From Photobacterium obscurum (GTDB lineage Bacteria > Pseudomonadota > Gammaproteobacteria > Enterobacterales > Vibrionaceae), in contig NZ_JAKRRW010000016.1 of NCBI RefSeq assembly GCF_026191635.1, positions 53,396-117,395 on the forward strand: DNA of 64,000 nt, in the 5' to 3' direction. This document shows positions 1 to 7,980 of the stretch, in pieces. Each line of letters opens with the position of its first letter. The first letter of the stretch is position 1. The notes under the pieces were generated by a model that saw only the letters and a list, made by a program, of their open reading frames with translations, had not been told where the DNA came from and searched no databases. The position numbers and the translations under genes were made by a program.

Positions 1-74
1 TTATTAGCGTGTACCTGCTGTGCCATCATGACGCGGCTGGCACCAGACATTGCGGTATATAACAACTTATCCAT
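1..74 (-). CDS. flgF: Flagellar basal-body rod protein FlgF, N-terminal fragment
   Basis: The first 24 codons of a gene that runs out of the window on the left. It begins MDKLLYTAMSGASRVM and continues with a QQ-x-HAN stretch, the usual FlgF/FlgG N-terminal helix (MDxxLYxAMsGAsr...QxxxANN) that packs in the proximal rod. It starts 12 bases after the flgE stop, with an AGGAG-like site upstream of ATG 74, so it belongs to the flgBCDEF operon. Only the N-terminus is visible, so the FlgF call (rather than FlgG) rests on this helix plus position after flgE. Confidence 0.85.
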   Translation of the reverse strand, partial: MDKLLYTAMSGASRVMMAQQVHAN

Positions 75-86
75 GACCTGCTCCTA

Positions 87-1307
87 TTACAGATTCTGGA
101 ACAGGATCTGGGTCATTTCCTGAGCAGTCTGAATTGTCTTTGCGTTGGCCTGGTAGTTGCTCTGCGCCGACATCAGACCGACCATCTCACTGGTCAGATC
201 CACGTTCGAACCCTCGTACATTCCGGTACGCAGTGCGCCTAACTGGCCAGTACCAGCAACACCAGTCAGAGGGGCGCCGGATGCAAAGCTCTGGGTCCAG
301 CGGGTACCGCCAGCCTGCTGCAGGCCTTCCTGGTTAGGGAAGCGAGCCAATACAATCTGTCCTTGAGCCTTGGTCTGGCCGTTGGAGTAACGCGCATACA
401 CCGTACCGTCGGTTTCAAAATACCAACCGGCCAGCTTGCCTGGCGCATAACCATCCTGAGCATTTTTATTGATCGAGAACTCGCTGCCGTACTGGCTGAC
501 TTCAGAAATATTAAAGGCCAAGTTCAGGTCATTCGCGCCATTAGTCAGCTGAAGATTTAAATCAACACTATTCGCGTTAGAGTTACCATCAATAGCAGCA
601 AGCTTACCGGCAGCATCAAACGCGACATCAACAGATTTTGTCGGTGCCGTCGCATCATCCAGCATGTAATGCACTTTCCATTGGTTATCGCCAGTTTTGA
701 CGAAATACTGGGTCACTTCGTGCTCACCACCAATAGAATCAAACACGGTGGTCGTGGCACTTGAGGTAAACGTGGTTGGGTCTTCTTTATCAAACGGCTT
801 AGCTACCGGATCAATCGCTGAAGAATTAGCATCCAGGTTCAGGCCGAGGTCCACTTTGGTCGAAGTCTTCGCTGGCATATCACCGGTTTCAACAGTCAAG
901 TCCTTCATCGTACCGTTCTGGATCTGGCCAGTATCTGTCGCATCATAGCCTTGCAGGCGATAACCATCTGCAGTCACCAGGTAGCCTTCGGCATCCAGGT
1001 TCATTACCCCGTTACGGGTAAACATCTGCTGGCCATTGCTCTGTACCATGAAGAAGCCTTCACCATTGATCGCCAAATCGCTGTTGCGACCCGTTGGCGT
1101 GGTTGTACCGCCCGTGAAGCTCTGGCGGGTTGCCGCCACCTCAACACCGTTCATCTGACCACCGCCAAACTCAGGTGCATAGATATCCTGAAATTCGGTA
1201 CGCGATGACTTGTAGCCAATAGTGCCGACGTTAGCGATATTGTGGCTGATGGTGTTCATTTGTTCAGTGGTGGACTTCAGGCCACTCATACCAATGTTAA
1301 TTGACAT
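87..1307 (-). CDS. flgE: Flagellar hook protein FlgE (lateral-type)
   Basis: 406-residue hook subunit, which polymerises outside the outer membrane as the universal joint between rod and filament. The N-terminus (MSINIGMSGLKSTTEQMNTI, then SHNIAN) is the conserved rod/hook D0 helix with the ANxxT-type motif. The C-terminus (NVDLTSEMVGLMSAQSNYQA, then QTAQEM) is the matching C-terminal D0 coiled helix. The middle is Asn/Ser/Thr-rich, as in D1-D2 domains. Length is normal for a short FlgE. It follows flgD in the leftward rod-hook operon driven from the sigma54 promoter before flgB. Assignment to the lateral rather than polar system is inferred from neighbours such as lafK. Confidence 0.95.
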   Translation of the reverse strand: MSINIGMSGLKSTTEQMNTISHNIANVGTIGYKSSRTEFQDIYAPEFGGGQMNGVEVAATRQSFTGGTTTPTGRNSDLAINGEGFFMVQSNGQQMFTRNGVMNLDAEGYLVTADGYRLQGYDATDTGQIQNGTMKDLTVETGDMPAKTSTKVDLGLNLDANSSAIDPVAKPFDKEDPTTFTSSATTTVFDSIGGEHEVTQYFVKTGDNQWKVHYMLDDATAPTKSVDVAFDAAGKLAAIDGNSNANSVDLNLQLTNGANDLNLAFNISEVSQYGSEFSINKNAQDGYAPGKLAGWYFETDGTVYARYSNGQTKAQGQIVLARFPNQEGLQQAGGTRWTQSFASGAPLTGVAGTGQLGALRTGMYEGSNVDLTSEMVGLMSAQSNYQANAKTIQTAQEMTQILFQNL

Positions 1308-1339
1308 TACCTTTCCTACTCTAATTCTTGTTCGCTGGC

Positions 1340-2011
1340 TTACGCCGTAATTTCACGCATATCGTACATAGACATCTTGCCCAGCCCTTTGAGGCTTAGC
1401 AGGGTCGTTCCGCCATCGGACGGAATGTTGACCGACTCAACCTCTGCCGCGATCATCATCTTTTGGCTCCAGGCATCGTTACCGTGCTCAGCTACCACCT
1501 CAAAGGTATAGGTACCAGTGCCCAGCTCATCGCCGTTGATTTCAAACTCAGCCATACCGGCGCCTTGCGGGCCAATCTTGATTTCATCAACCACTTTGCC
1601 TTCTTCGTCATAGACCATTACCTTGGCACTATCGACGGGCTGATCGAACTGAACTCGACCATCGATCATCTGACCTTCAGATACATCCAGCCCCTGGTTA
1701 ACTTCCATCAATACTTTCTTGCCGACCAAGTTAGTGGACTGAAGCATTTCAAGGTTGGTGATGCCGATGTTCATGTTCATCATGCCGCTCTTGACCCCTT
1801 CCAGGCTTTCGACAGCTGACATCATGCCCAGCTGGGTCAGGTACTCGGTACCATCGGTCGGATTGAGCGGATCCTGATTCTGGATCTGAGCCACCATCAT
1901 GGTCAGGAAATCATTGCTGGACGGGCTCATTCCGTTACCGGATACCTGAGGCTCCTGGGATGCCGCCTTTGGGCTGTACTGACTGGTGGTCGTAATTTGT
2001 GGCAAACTCAC
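1340..2011 (-). CDS. flgD: Flagellar hook-capping (scaffold) protein FlgD
   Basis: 223-residue hook cap needed for FlgE polymerisation; it is removed when the hook is complete. The N-terminal third has the FlgD signature: NDFLTMMVAQIQNQDPLNP followed by TEYLTQLGMMSAVE. The C-terminal half is the FlgD Ig/Tudor-like region (VMVYDEEGKVV, GTYTFEVVAE). The start is GTG at 2011, preceded by AGGAG at a good distance; no in-frame ATG lies near. It is co-directional with flgC (9-bp gap) and flgE (32-bp gap). Confidence 0.94.
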   Translation of the reverse strand: MSLPQITTTSQYSPKAASQEPQVSGNGMSPSSNDFLTMMVAQIQNQDPLNPTDGTEYLTQLGMMSAVESLEGVKSGMMNMNIGITNLEMLQSTNLVGKKVLMEVNQGLDVSEGQMIDGRVQFDQPVDSAKVMVYDEEGKVVDEIKIGPQGAGMAEFEINGDELGTGTYTFEVVAEHGNDAWSQKMMIAAEVESVNIPSDGGTTLLSLKGLGKMSMYDMREITA

Positions 2012-2020
2012 TTAAGGCTC

Positions 2021-2440
2021 CTAACTTGTCTTACCCAAACGCAAAATACTTTGCTGCATGCTGCGAGCCCGGCTCATAACATCAACACTGGTTTCAAAAC
2101 TTCGGGATGCCGCCATCATGTCTGCCATTTCTTCCACCGCGTTCACCGTTGAATGAAATACATAACCGTCTTTATTCGCCTTCGGGTGGTTAGGTTCATA
2201 ACGTCGACGCAGCGGCTCGTCACTTTCAATCACATCGTCAATCTGCACTTTGGCTCCCGCCGCCGGGCTATCAAGATCAATCATTACCGTGGAAAACACC
2301 GGTCGCTTGGCGCGGTACCCGTCCTGCTCAGAACCAGAGACCACGTCCGCATTGGCCAGGTTACTGGCCACCGTGTTCAGACGTACCGTCTGTGCCGACA
2401 TTGCGGAACCGGCAATGTCATAAATCGTAGAAAAAGCCAT
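2021..2440 (-). CDS. flgC: Flagellar proximal rod protein FlgC
   Basis: 139-residue proximal rod subunit that spans the periplasm with FlgB and FlgF. It has the N-terminal helix (IAGSAMSAQTVRLNTVASNL then ANAD) and the C-terminal helix (NAVEEMADMMAASRSFETSV) of rod proteins, with the conserved NKDGYV segment just before the latter. Length is typical for FlgC. It lies 5 bp from flgB and 9 bp from flgD, second gene of the leftward operon. Confidence 0.95.
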   Translation of the reverse strand: MAFSTIYDIAGSAMSAQTVRLNTVASNLANADVVSGSEQDGYRAKRPVFSTVMIDLDSPAAGAKVQIDDVIESDEPLRRRYEPNHPKANKDGYVFHSTVNAVEEMADMMAASRSFETSVDVMSRARSMQQSILRLGKTS

Positions 2441-2445
2441 AGCTG

Positions 2446-2817
2446 TTACTGTCCGTTAATGGCTTTTTTCAAGCCGCTGAGTTTCATATTCAAAAAAGTC
2501 GTGCTGGTCTGAAAGGCCATCGCATTGGAGGCAAACTTAGCCTGCTCAACCCCCAGTTCAACGGTATTACCATCCTGGGCTGGCTGCTGCGGGTTACGAT
2601 AGAGCAGCTCGTAGTTCTGAGGCCGACGGCGGGCCTGGTGCCGGGCTCTTGCCTCATTGGCTACCTGACTCATCGCATCTTCGAAACTGATATCGCGCGC
2701 CTTGAAATTCGGGGTATCGACATTGGCCAAGTTACCGGCCAATACTTTTGCGCGTTGTGTTCGAAACGCCAATGTATTAGGGTGTACCCCCAGAGCTTGT
2801 TCAAAGTTAATTGCCAT
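2446..2817 (-). CDS. flgB: Flagellar proximal rod protein FlgB
   Basis: 123-residue proximal rod subunit, first gene of the flgBCDEF operon. The start is placed at ATG 2817 (MAINFEQALGVHPNTLAFRT) because this matches the family N-terminus; an in-frame ATG 24 bases upstream would add an Arg-rich octapeptide unlike FlgB. It shows the LAGNLANVDTPNFKARDI rod signature and the C-terminal hydrophobic helix. The mRNA should begin about 60 bases upstream at the sigma54 promoter at 2889-2906. Confidence 0.94.
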   Translation of the reverse strand: MAINFEQALGVHPNTLAFRTQRAKVLAGNLANVDTPNFKARDISFEDAMSQVANEARARHQARRRPQNYELLYRNPQQPAQDGNTVELGVEQAKFASNAMAFQTSTTFLNMKLSGLKKAINGQ

Positions 2818-2888
2818 TGTTCGTCGCCGTTGTTGTCGCAATCGTGCCTAGATGCACACCGTTGTGATGGTCAAACCAAACCGACAAC

Positions 2889-2906
2889 AAGCATGAAGCG
2901 TGCCAA
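2889..2906 (-). promoter_or_regulatory. Sigma54 promoter of the flgB operon
   Basis: Read on the minus strand the site is TTGGCACGCTTCATGCTT. It matches the sigma54 consensus TGGCACG-N4-TTGCW with one mismatch, and the invariant GG (-24) and GC (-12) are exactly 10 bases apart. It lies about 75 bases upstream of flgB and points at it. LafK, encoded in this window, is a sigma54 activator and the obvious partner (inference). No site of comparable quality was found before flgA, fliE, motY or fliM. Confidence 0.8.
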
Positions 2907-2964
2907 TAGTTATACCCCTTTAGACTCAATTAGTTACGGTTGTATCAACGTGTGTTTCAAGCAA

Positions 2965-3699
2965 ATGCGGAAGTGCCACTTCCGAGCGGAAATTATCTTA
3001 ATCACCAGCTTACTTATGGGCGTCCTCCCAAATACCAGCCTGGCGAAAAATGTACCGACAGCCTCACCTGGCAAGGCTTCCGCCCAACAGGAAGTCTCCC
3101 GCTACCTGGAGCAGCAAGTCCGACGCTACGCCACTAGCATCGGCAGCCAAGACTATCAGATCAGCCTGCAGCCACTTGCAAAACTTCCCCGTTGTGATCA
3201 ACCGCTTCACCAGGCGCTGAGTGAACCGACGCAACCTGTCGGTCGACTTTCCGTCACGCTTGAATGTCATCAGCCCAACTACTGGAAAGCCCGGGTCAAG
3301 GCCGAGGTGGCCATTTTTCTTCCGCTTGTTGTTGCCAAGCATCCGCTAAGCCGGAAGCAAACTATCACCCAGGCCGATCTCAGCCTCAAGCGCAGTAATT
3401 TGGCCTATCTACGTCATGGTTATTTCACCGATATCAATGCCGTAGCCGGCCTGAAAAGCCGCCGAAAAATCACCGCCGGCAAAGTGATCAGCCCGCGAAT
3501 GGTCGAGGCGCCGCAACTGGTGCAGCGCAATGAAGAAGTGATCATCGAAGCCCGGATGGGCAGTATGACCGCAAAAATGAAAGGGGTTGCGCTTGAATCA
3601 GGCGCGATGGGGGATTCAATCAGAGTCCGGAATCTGTCGTCCAACAAAGAGATTTTCGCGACGGTTACCGGGCGGCAACGGGTGCAAACCACCTTTTAA
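2965..3699 (+). CDS. flgA: Flagellar P-ring assembly chaperone FlgA
   Basis: 244-residue periplasmic protein that assists P-ring (FlgI) assembly. The start ATG 2965 is chosen because it begins a signal peptide (charged MRKCHFR, hydrophobic IILITSLLMGVL, then NTSLA-K as likely cleavage site); the frame is open further upstream but runs into flgB. The C-terminal half carries the SAF/FlgA region: VVAKHPLSRKQTITQADLSL, the TAGKVISPRMVE strand-turn and the final GDSIRVRNLSSNKEI segment. It is transcribed away from flgB and followed by flgM and flgN, as in lateral flagellar clusters. Confidence 0.9.
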   Translation: MRKCHFRAEIILITSLLMGVLPNTSLAKNVPTASPGKASAQQEVSRYLEQQVRRYATSIGSQDYQISLQPLAKLPRCDQPLHQALSEPTQPVGRLSVTLECHQPNYWKARVKAEVAIFLPLVVAKHPLSRKQTITQADLSLKRSNLAYLRHGYFTDINAVAGLKSRRKITAGKVISPRMVEAPQLVQRNEEVIIEARMGSMTAKMKGVALESGAMGDSIRVRNLSSNKEIFATVTGRQRVQTTF

Positions 3700-3775
3700 T
3701 GATAAAATGATTTAAGCATTCCGCTGATCGGTCGCTTTAGATCAGTAACCGCACATCTGTTTTTATGTGAAGACT

Positions 3776-4048
3776 ATGATTGGAAAAATATCTCACTCGC
3801 AGCCCGTCGCATTACCGACTGAGGCCGCAAGCAAAACTGCAGAGCCAAAAACCGCCTCTGTGGCACAAGTTGAACTCAGCCATGAGATGAAATCGCTGCA
3901 ATCTGCCAAGCAAGCTATGGAGACAACCAGCGATGTCGATATGGATAAAGTCGCTGAGATGAAGGCAATGCTGAAATCAGGCAAGGTTTCGGTCAACCTG
4001 GATTCGCTGGCAGACAGCATGCTCGACTTCTATCAGGGACAGAACTGA
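3776..4048 (+). CDS. flgM: Anti-sigma28 factor FlgM
   Basis: About 90 residues. FlgM binds and holds the flagellar sigma28 factor until it is exported through the finished hook. The C-terminal half has the family pattern: VAEMKAMLKSGKVSVNLDSL followed by ADSML, equal to the sigma-binding helices (I-x-G-x-Y-x-(I/V)-D-x-x-x-I-A) of FlgM. The N-terminus is low-complexity and polar, as expected for this disordered family. The start is uncertain: ATG 3776 has GAAG just upstream; an in-frame GTG at 3767 would add three residues. The stop overlaps the flgN start (TGATG). Confidence 0.85.
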   Translation: MIGKISHSQPVALPTEAASKTAEPKTASVAQVELSHEMKSLQSAKQAMETTSDVDMDKVAEMKAMLKSGKVSVNLDSLADSMLDFYQGQN

Positions 4049-4482
4049 TGGCCTCTCAAGCCCAGCTGATTAAAAACCTGTTTAGTGAACTGGCCCAGGA
4101 TGTGAAGAGCTATCAACAGTTAGAACGACAGCTGCAGCACCAGGAGTCTCTCTTGGTCAACCGCGATAGCCAGGCACTGCTGTCTCATAACGCCCAGCTC
4201 CAGCAGCTAATGCAGCAACTCGGAGAGCATGCACAGCGCCGATGTGAATACCTAGAAGCCTTGGGAGTGAGTGCCGATGATACCGGCATGAAACGCCTGC
4301 TCTCTGCCCTGCCAGCCCAATACCGTCAGCAAGGCAGTACATTGTGGCAGCAGCTTTATGAATTAACGCTGCAGTGTCAGGAGCGAAACAACAGCAACGG
4401 ACGCCTGTTGGCACAACAAAAACAAATGATTGATAAGCTGCTGAAGCCAGAACAACAGTATTGCTATAGCCCCGGCTGCTGA
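4048..4482 (+). CDS. flgN: Flagellar export chaperone FlgN
   Basis: 144-residue, almost wholly helical, Gln/Leu-rich protein with no signal peptide, overlapping flgM by one base. FlgN is the cytoplasmic chaperone for the hook-filament junction proteins FlgK and FlgL. Sequence conservation in the family is weak; the call relies on size, helical heptad character (LERQLQHQESLLVNRD; LLAQQKQMIDKLL) and fixed position after flgA-flgM. It converges on fliJ with 21 bases between stops, and I see no clear intrinsic terminator there. Confidence 0.82.
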   Translation: MASQAQLIKNLFSELAQDVKSYQQLERQLQHQESLLVNRDSQALLSHNAQLQQLMQQLGEHAQRRCEYLEALGVSADDTGMKRLLSALPAQYRQQGSTLWQQLYELTLQCQERNNSNGRLLAQQKQMIDKLLKPEQQYCYSPGC

Positions 4483-4503
4483 ACCTCCGGCAGCTAAACC
4501 CGC

Positions 4504-4935
4504 TCAGCGGCGATGAAAAAAACGATTCATCGACAGTTCATCCATCACTTTTTGCTCCTGCCGCTCCTGCTTACGCTGGATTTGGGCCAGTCGCTTATCT
4601 ACGATCTTATCGCCCATTTTGACCTGACAGTGCTGCTCGACCAAACGGGCATTCATACTGCGGAGTTCTACCTGCGACAACGCCAGCTCCTGACGCTGGA
4701 GATTGGTTAAATTATCCAGCTGATGACGGAAGCGACCAATCCCCTTAAGCAACAAGGCCGACGCTTCGCTACCACTGGCCACCGCATATTGCCCCGAGAG
4801 GCTTTCCAGTAACTCCAGGCGCTGTTGGTGCGCATGGGTCTGCTGGTTGAGCTCTGAACACTGCTGCTGCAGCTCATCAAATTTCTTTTGTTGCTGATCC
4901 CGCCAGCCCTGTACCACTTTCACCCGCTTCATCAT
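4504..4935 (-). CDS. fliJ: Flagellar export protein FliJ
   Basis: 143-residue coiled-coil protein, last gene of the leftward fli block. FliJ is the central stalk of the FliI ATPase ring and escorts empty chaperones to FlhA. The protein is nearly all charged and Gln-rich helix (WRDQQQKKFDELQQQCSELN; QRKQERQEQKVMDELSMNRF), the antiparallel coiled coil expected, and ends in the basic FHRR. It starts 3 bp after the fliI stop. Confidence 0.85.
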   Translation of the reverse strand: MMKRVKVVQGWRDQQQKKFDELQQQCSELNQQTHAHQQRLELLESLSGQYAVASGSEASALLLKGIGRFRHQLDNLTNLQRQELALSQVELRSMNARLVEQHCQVKMGDKIVDKRLAQIQRKQERQEQKVMDELSMNRFFHRR

Positions 4936-4938
4936 GGT

Positions 4939-6279
4939 TTAGTGTCCTCCGGCCAGCTGCATCAATTGCTGCTGACTATCGGCAAGGAGTACCTGATCAT
5001 GCATCCCTTGCTGCAGAAAGCCACAGATTTCCGGGTAATAGTGCACGGCCATATCTAAGTTCTGATCCTGTCCTGGCTGGTAACCACCGAGAGAAATCAA
5101 GTCCTGTACCTGGCGGTATCGGGCATAAAGCTGTTTCACCCGCTGGGCTTTTTGCAACTGCTCCGGCGTAACCACTTGGGGCATGGCACGGCTGATAGAC
5201 TGCTCGATGTCGATCGCCGGATAGTGTCCCTGTTCGGCCAGTTCACGATTAAGGACAATATGTCCGTCAAGAATCGCCCGCGCGGCATCGGCAATCGGAT
5301 CCTGTTGATCATCCCCTTCCGACAACACGGTATAGAACGCGGTAATCGAACCACGCTCCGTCGCGCCATTACCCGCACGTTCAACGAGTTGCGGCAACAG
5401 GCTAAACACCGACGGCGGATAGCCCTTGGTGGCTGGCGGCTCGCCCACTGCCAAGGCAATTTCACGCTGTGCCTGTGCGTAGCGCGTCAACGAATCCATC
5501 AGCAGCAGTACGTCATGCCCCTGATCGCGGAAAAACTCAGCAATACGGTGGCACAGCATCGATGCCCGCAACCGCATCAACGGCGGATCATCCGCCGGTG
5601 AGGCGATCACCACCGCATTCTTCATTCCCTCGGGACCCAGCGAATGCTCGATAAACTCACGTACCTCACGGCCACGTTCGCCAATCAGCCCGACCACGGT
5701 AATTTCTGCGGTGGTATTGCGGGTCATCATCCCAAGCAACACACTCTTGCCGACACCACTGCCGGCAAACAGCCCCATCCGCTGCCCCTTACCGACACTC
5801 AGCATGCCATTGATCACCCGAACCCCGACATCCAACTGAGTCGAAATCGGCAAACGCTGCAACGGGTTAATGGTATCGCCATGGAGGTTGATACGTTGCT
5901 CGGCAGTGATAGCGCCGCGGCTATCCAAAGGTTCACCAAGGCCGTTTAACACCCGGCCCAGCATGCTGTAACCAACATTGATTTTACTGTCGCCCTGGAG
6001 CGGAAGGACCCGGCTGCCCGGACGCAACCCGGTCGTATGGCGGATTGGCATTAATACCGAGGCATTGCGATCAAATCCCACTACCTCGGCTTCGACCAAG
6101 GTGCCGAGATCCGTTTCAATCATACAGCGCTGACCGGTACACAGACGACAGCCTACGGCTTCCAGGGTCAAACCCGCCATCCGAGTTAACCGCCCGTAGG
6201 TGCGGGCAACCGGCACGTCAGGAACCTGCTCAACCGCCGAGGATAAACGAGCATTCAGCTCCTGGAATAAATCACGCAT
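4939..6279 (-). CDS. fliI: Flagellum-specific ATP synthase/export ATPase FliI
   Basis: 446-residue cytoplasmic ATPase of the flagellar type III export apparatus, related to F1-beta. Walker A is GSGVGKS at about 173-179; the Walker B strand and conserved DSLTRYAQAQREIALAVGEP follow at about 257-280; the family motif PATKGYPPSVF is next. The N-terminal beta-barrel region (1-95) and C-terminal helical domain are intact. It overlaps fliH by 8 bp, which suggests coupled translation of FliH, its negative regulator, with FliI. Confidence 0.96.
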   Translation of the reverse strand: MRDLFQELNARLSSAVEQVPDVPVARTYGRLTRMAGLTLEAVGCRLCTGQRCMIETDLGTLVEAEVVGFDRNASVLMPIRHTTGLRPGSRVLPLQGDSKINVGYSMLGRVLNGLGEPLDSRGAITAEQRINLHGDTINPLQRLPISTQLDVGVRVINGMLSVGKGQRMGLFAGSGVGKSVLLGMMTRNTTAEITVVGLIGERGREVREFIEHSLGPEGMKNAVVIASPADDPPLMRLRASMLCHRIAEFFRDQGHDVLLLMDSLTRYAQAQREIALAVGEPPATKGYPPSVFSLLPQLVERAGNGATERGSITAFYTVLSEGDDQQDPIADAARAILDGHIVLNRELAEQGHYPAIDIEQSISRAMPQVVTPEQLQKAQRVKQLYARYRQVQDLISLGGYQPGQDQNLDMAVHYYPEICGFLQQGMHDQVLLADSQQQLMQLAGGH

Positions 6280-6976
6280 CAGTTAACAGGTTGTCCCGTA
6301 TCGATTCCATGCAGGCCTCAAGGCGCTCTTCACTATCGGCAAATGACTCCGAATCGCGGGTAACCACCCGACAGCTACCAATCGTCAGAGAATCATCCGG
6401 CTTGAGATTCCAGGCACTGACTTGCTCAGGCACCAACTCAACCAGCCGCTGGCAATCCTGCGGGTTAAGATAGGTCACCAGCTCAGGTTTTTGCTCGGGC
6501 ATCTGCGCCAAGGTTTCTTCAATCAAACTGACCATCTGGCTCGGTTTGAGGGTCAGCTCGGCGCGGATCACCTGGCGGGCAACCTTCTGCACCAGATCGC
6601 AAATCATCTCGCTCTGCTGACGAACATGCTGGTGGAAGACCTGCTGGATCTGCTGCATCAGGTGATCAACCGAGGTTACCGTTCCGCCCATTTGCTGCTG
6701 CACCTGGGCAATACCTTCGCGGATCCCCTGCTGGCGACCTTGCTCCAGTCCCTGCTGCTCACCAAACTGCTGGCCTTGCGCCAACCCTTCCTGATAGCCC
6801 TGTTCATGACCTTTTTGCTGGCCGTCCTGAAATCCGTTGTTGAATTCATCCTGATAAGAACCTGTCGGCTCGTCACCGAACAAATCCTCCTCCGGCTGGA
6901 CCAGCGGCGGAAAGTGATAATTCCGATACTGGCCCGGCTGGGGGTGAAGAACTGTTGCACCCTGCTTCTTCATCAT
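6272..6976 (-). CDS. fliH: Flagellar assembly protein FliH
   Basis: 234-residue dimeric regulator of FliI that docks the ATPase at the C ring. Residues about 45-90 contain a long run of G-x-x-x-G repeats (GFQDGQQKGHEQGYQEGLAQ, then GQQFGEQQG), the hallmark helix of FliH. The C-terminal half (VARQVIRAELTLKP, then LVTYLNPQD) matches the FliH/VirB-like domain that binds FliI. It begins with tandem ATG codons; the first overlaps the fliG stop (TAATG), so translation is probably coupled. Confidence 0.92.
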   Translation of the reverse strand: MMKKQGATVLHPQPGQYRNYHFPPLVQPEEDLFGDEPTGSYQDEFNNGFQDGQQKGHEQGYQEGLAQGQQFGEQQGLEQGRQQGIREGIAQVQQQMGGTVTSVDHLMQQIQQVFHQHVRQQSEMICDLVQKVARQVIRAELTLKPSQMVSLIEETLAQMPEQKPELVTYLNPQDCQRLVELVPEQVSAWNLKPDDSLTIGSCRVVTRDSESFADSEERLEACMESIRDNLLTDA

Positions 6977-7980
6977 TACTCCACAACCGGTTCACTAAAG
7001 AGCTGCAGCTCAATCTCGCCGTCATCAGCCAACTGGCGCAACGTCGTGATCAACTGTTCGCGTGCTTCTTCGACCGCACTTAGACGCACTCGGCCTTTGC
7101 CTTCCATCGCCTCGCGCAGGTACTGTGCGGCACGTTTCGGCATAGTTGCAAAGATCTTGTCTTGCAGTGCTTGCTCGCTGCCTTTCAGTGCCGTTGCCAG
7201 CAGCTCCTGGTCGACTTCCTCCACCAGACGCTCCAGCGTATCTTCGGTCTGGCGTACCAGAATATCGAAGTTATACATCTTGCTTTCCAGGGTCGCGACC
7301 AGTGTCGGATCCAGCTCTTTCAAACCGGTCATTACTTTCTGGCTCTGTTCACCCTTGAGGCGATTGATGATTTCACTGGCTTTTTCGGTACCGTCAACCA
7401 AGGTGCTATTCTGCTGGCCAACCTGGGCCAGGAATTTCTCCAGCAGGACATGCACCTCGTCAATCATGTCGGGGTGAATTTCTTTTAGGTTGGCAAGGCG
7501 GTATAGCAGATCGTCCAAGTTCTCGGTCGGCAAGCGCGCCAATAGCTGGGTGGCAACCTCTGGTTCCAGATACGCTAGGAACACCGCCTGCATCTGCGGG
7601 TGCTCGCCAGAAATCAGTTCAGCAAGCTTGGCAGGCTCAAGCCACTGCAAACGTTGCAGGTTATGCTTGAGCGAATCGCCATAAATTGAATCCAGCAACG
7701 GCTGTGATAGTGACAAGCCCAGAGCCTTATTCAGAGTTCGCTCGAGATAGCTGCGCGAGGCGCCGGAAATGCCGGACTCACTCTTGAAGTCATTAAAAAA
7801 ACGCTGAAAAACTTTTTCTGCCTGATCTTTTTTTACGGCCGGAATACCGGCCATAGCGATCGAGAGCTGGCGAACCTGCTCACGATCAAGCTGCTTCAAT
7901 ACATTCGCTGCCGCTTCTTCACCCATGCTCAGCAACAGAATCGCAGCTTGTTCAATGCCAGGGTTATTCTCAGTTGTCAT
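6976..7980 (-). CDS. fliG: Flagellar motor switch protein FliG
   Basis: 334-residue rotor protein bridging the MS ring (FliF) and FliM, and the torque-generating contact with MotA-type stators. The start is placed at ATG 7980 (MTTENNPGIEQAAILLLSMG), the family N-terminus; a longer frame exists but lies inside fliF. Three armadillo-like parts are present: FliF-binding N-domain, middle domain with the conserved EHPQ motif (ISGEHPQMQAVFLAYL), and the C-terminal charged helix with KRAAQYLREAMEGKGRVRLS and LADDGEIEL. It overlaps the fliF end by 11 bp. Confidence 0.95.
   Translation of the reverse strand: MTTENNPGIEQAAILLLSMGEEAAANVLKQLDREQVRQLSIAMAGIPAVKKDQAEKVFQRFFNDFKSESGISGASRSYLERTLNKALGLSLSQPLLDSIYGDSLKHNLQRLQWLEPAKLAELISGEHPQMQAVFLAYLEPEVATQLLARLPTENLDDLLYRLANLKEIHPDMIDEVHVLLEKFLAQVGQQNSTLVDGTEKASEIINRLKGEQSQKVMTGLKELDPTLVATLESKMYNFDILVRQTEDTLERLVEEVDQELLATALKGSEQALQDKIFATMPKRAAQYLREAMEGKGRVRLSAVEEAREQLITTLRQLADDGEIELQLFSEPVVE

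Noticed and set aside
2638..2964. Long N-terminal extension of flgA
   Set aside because: The open frame runs back over flgB but contains no conserved sequence; a clear signal peptide starts at 2965.
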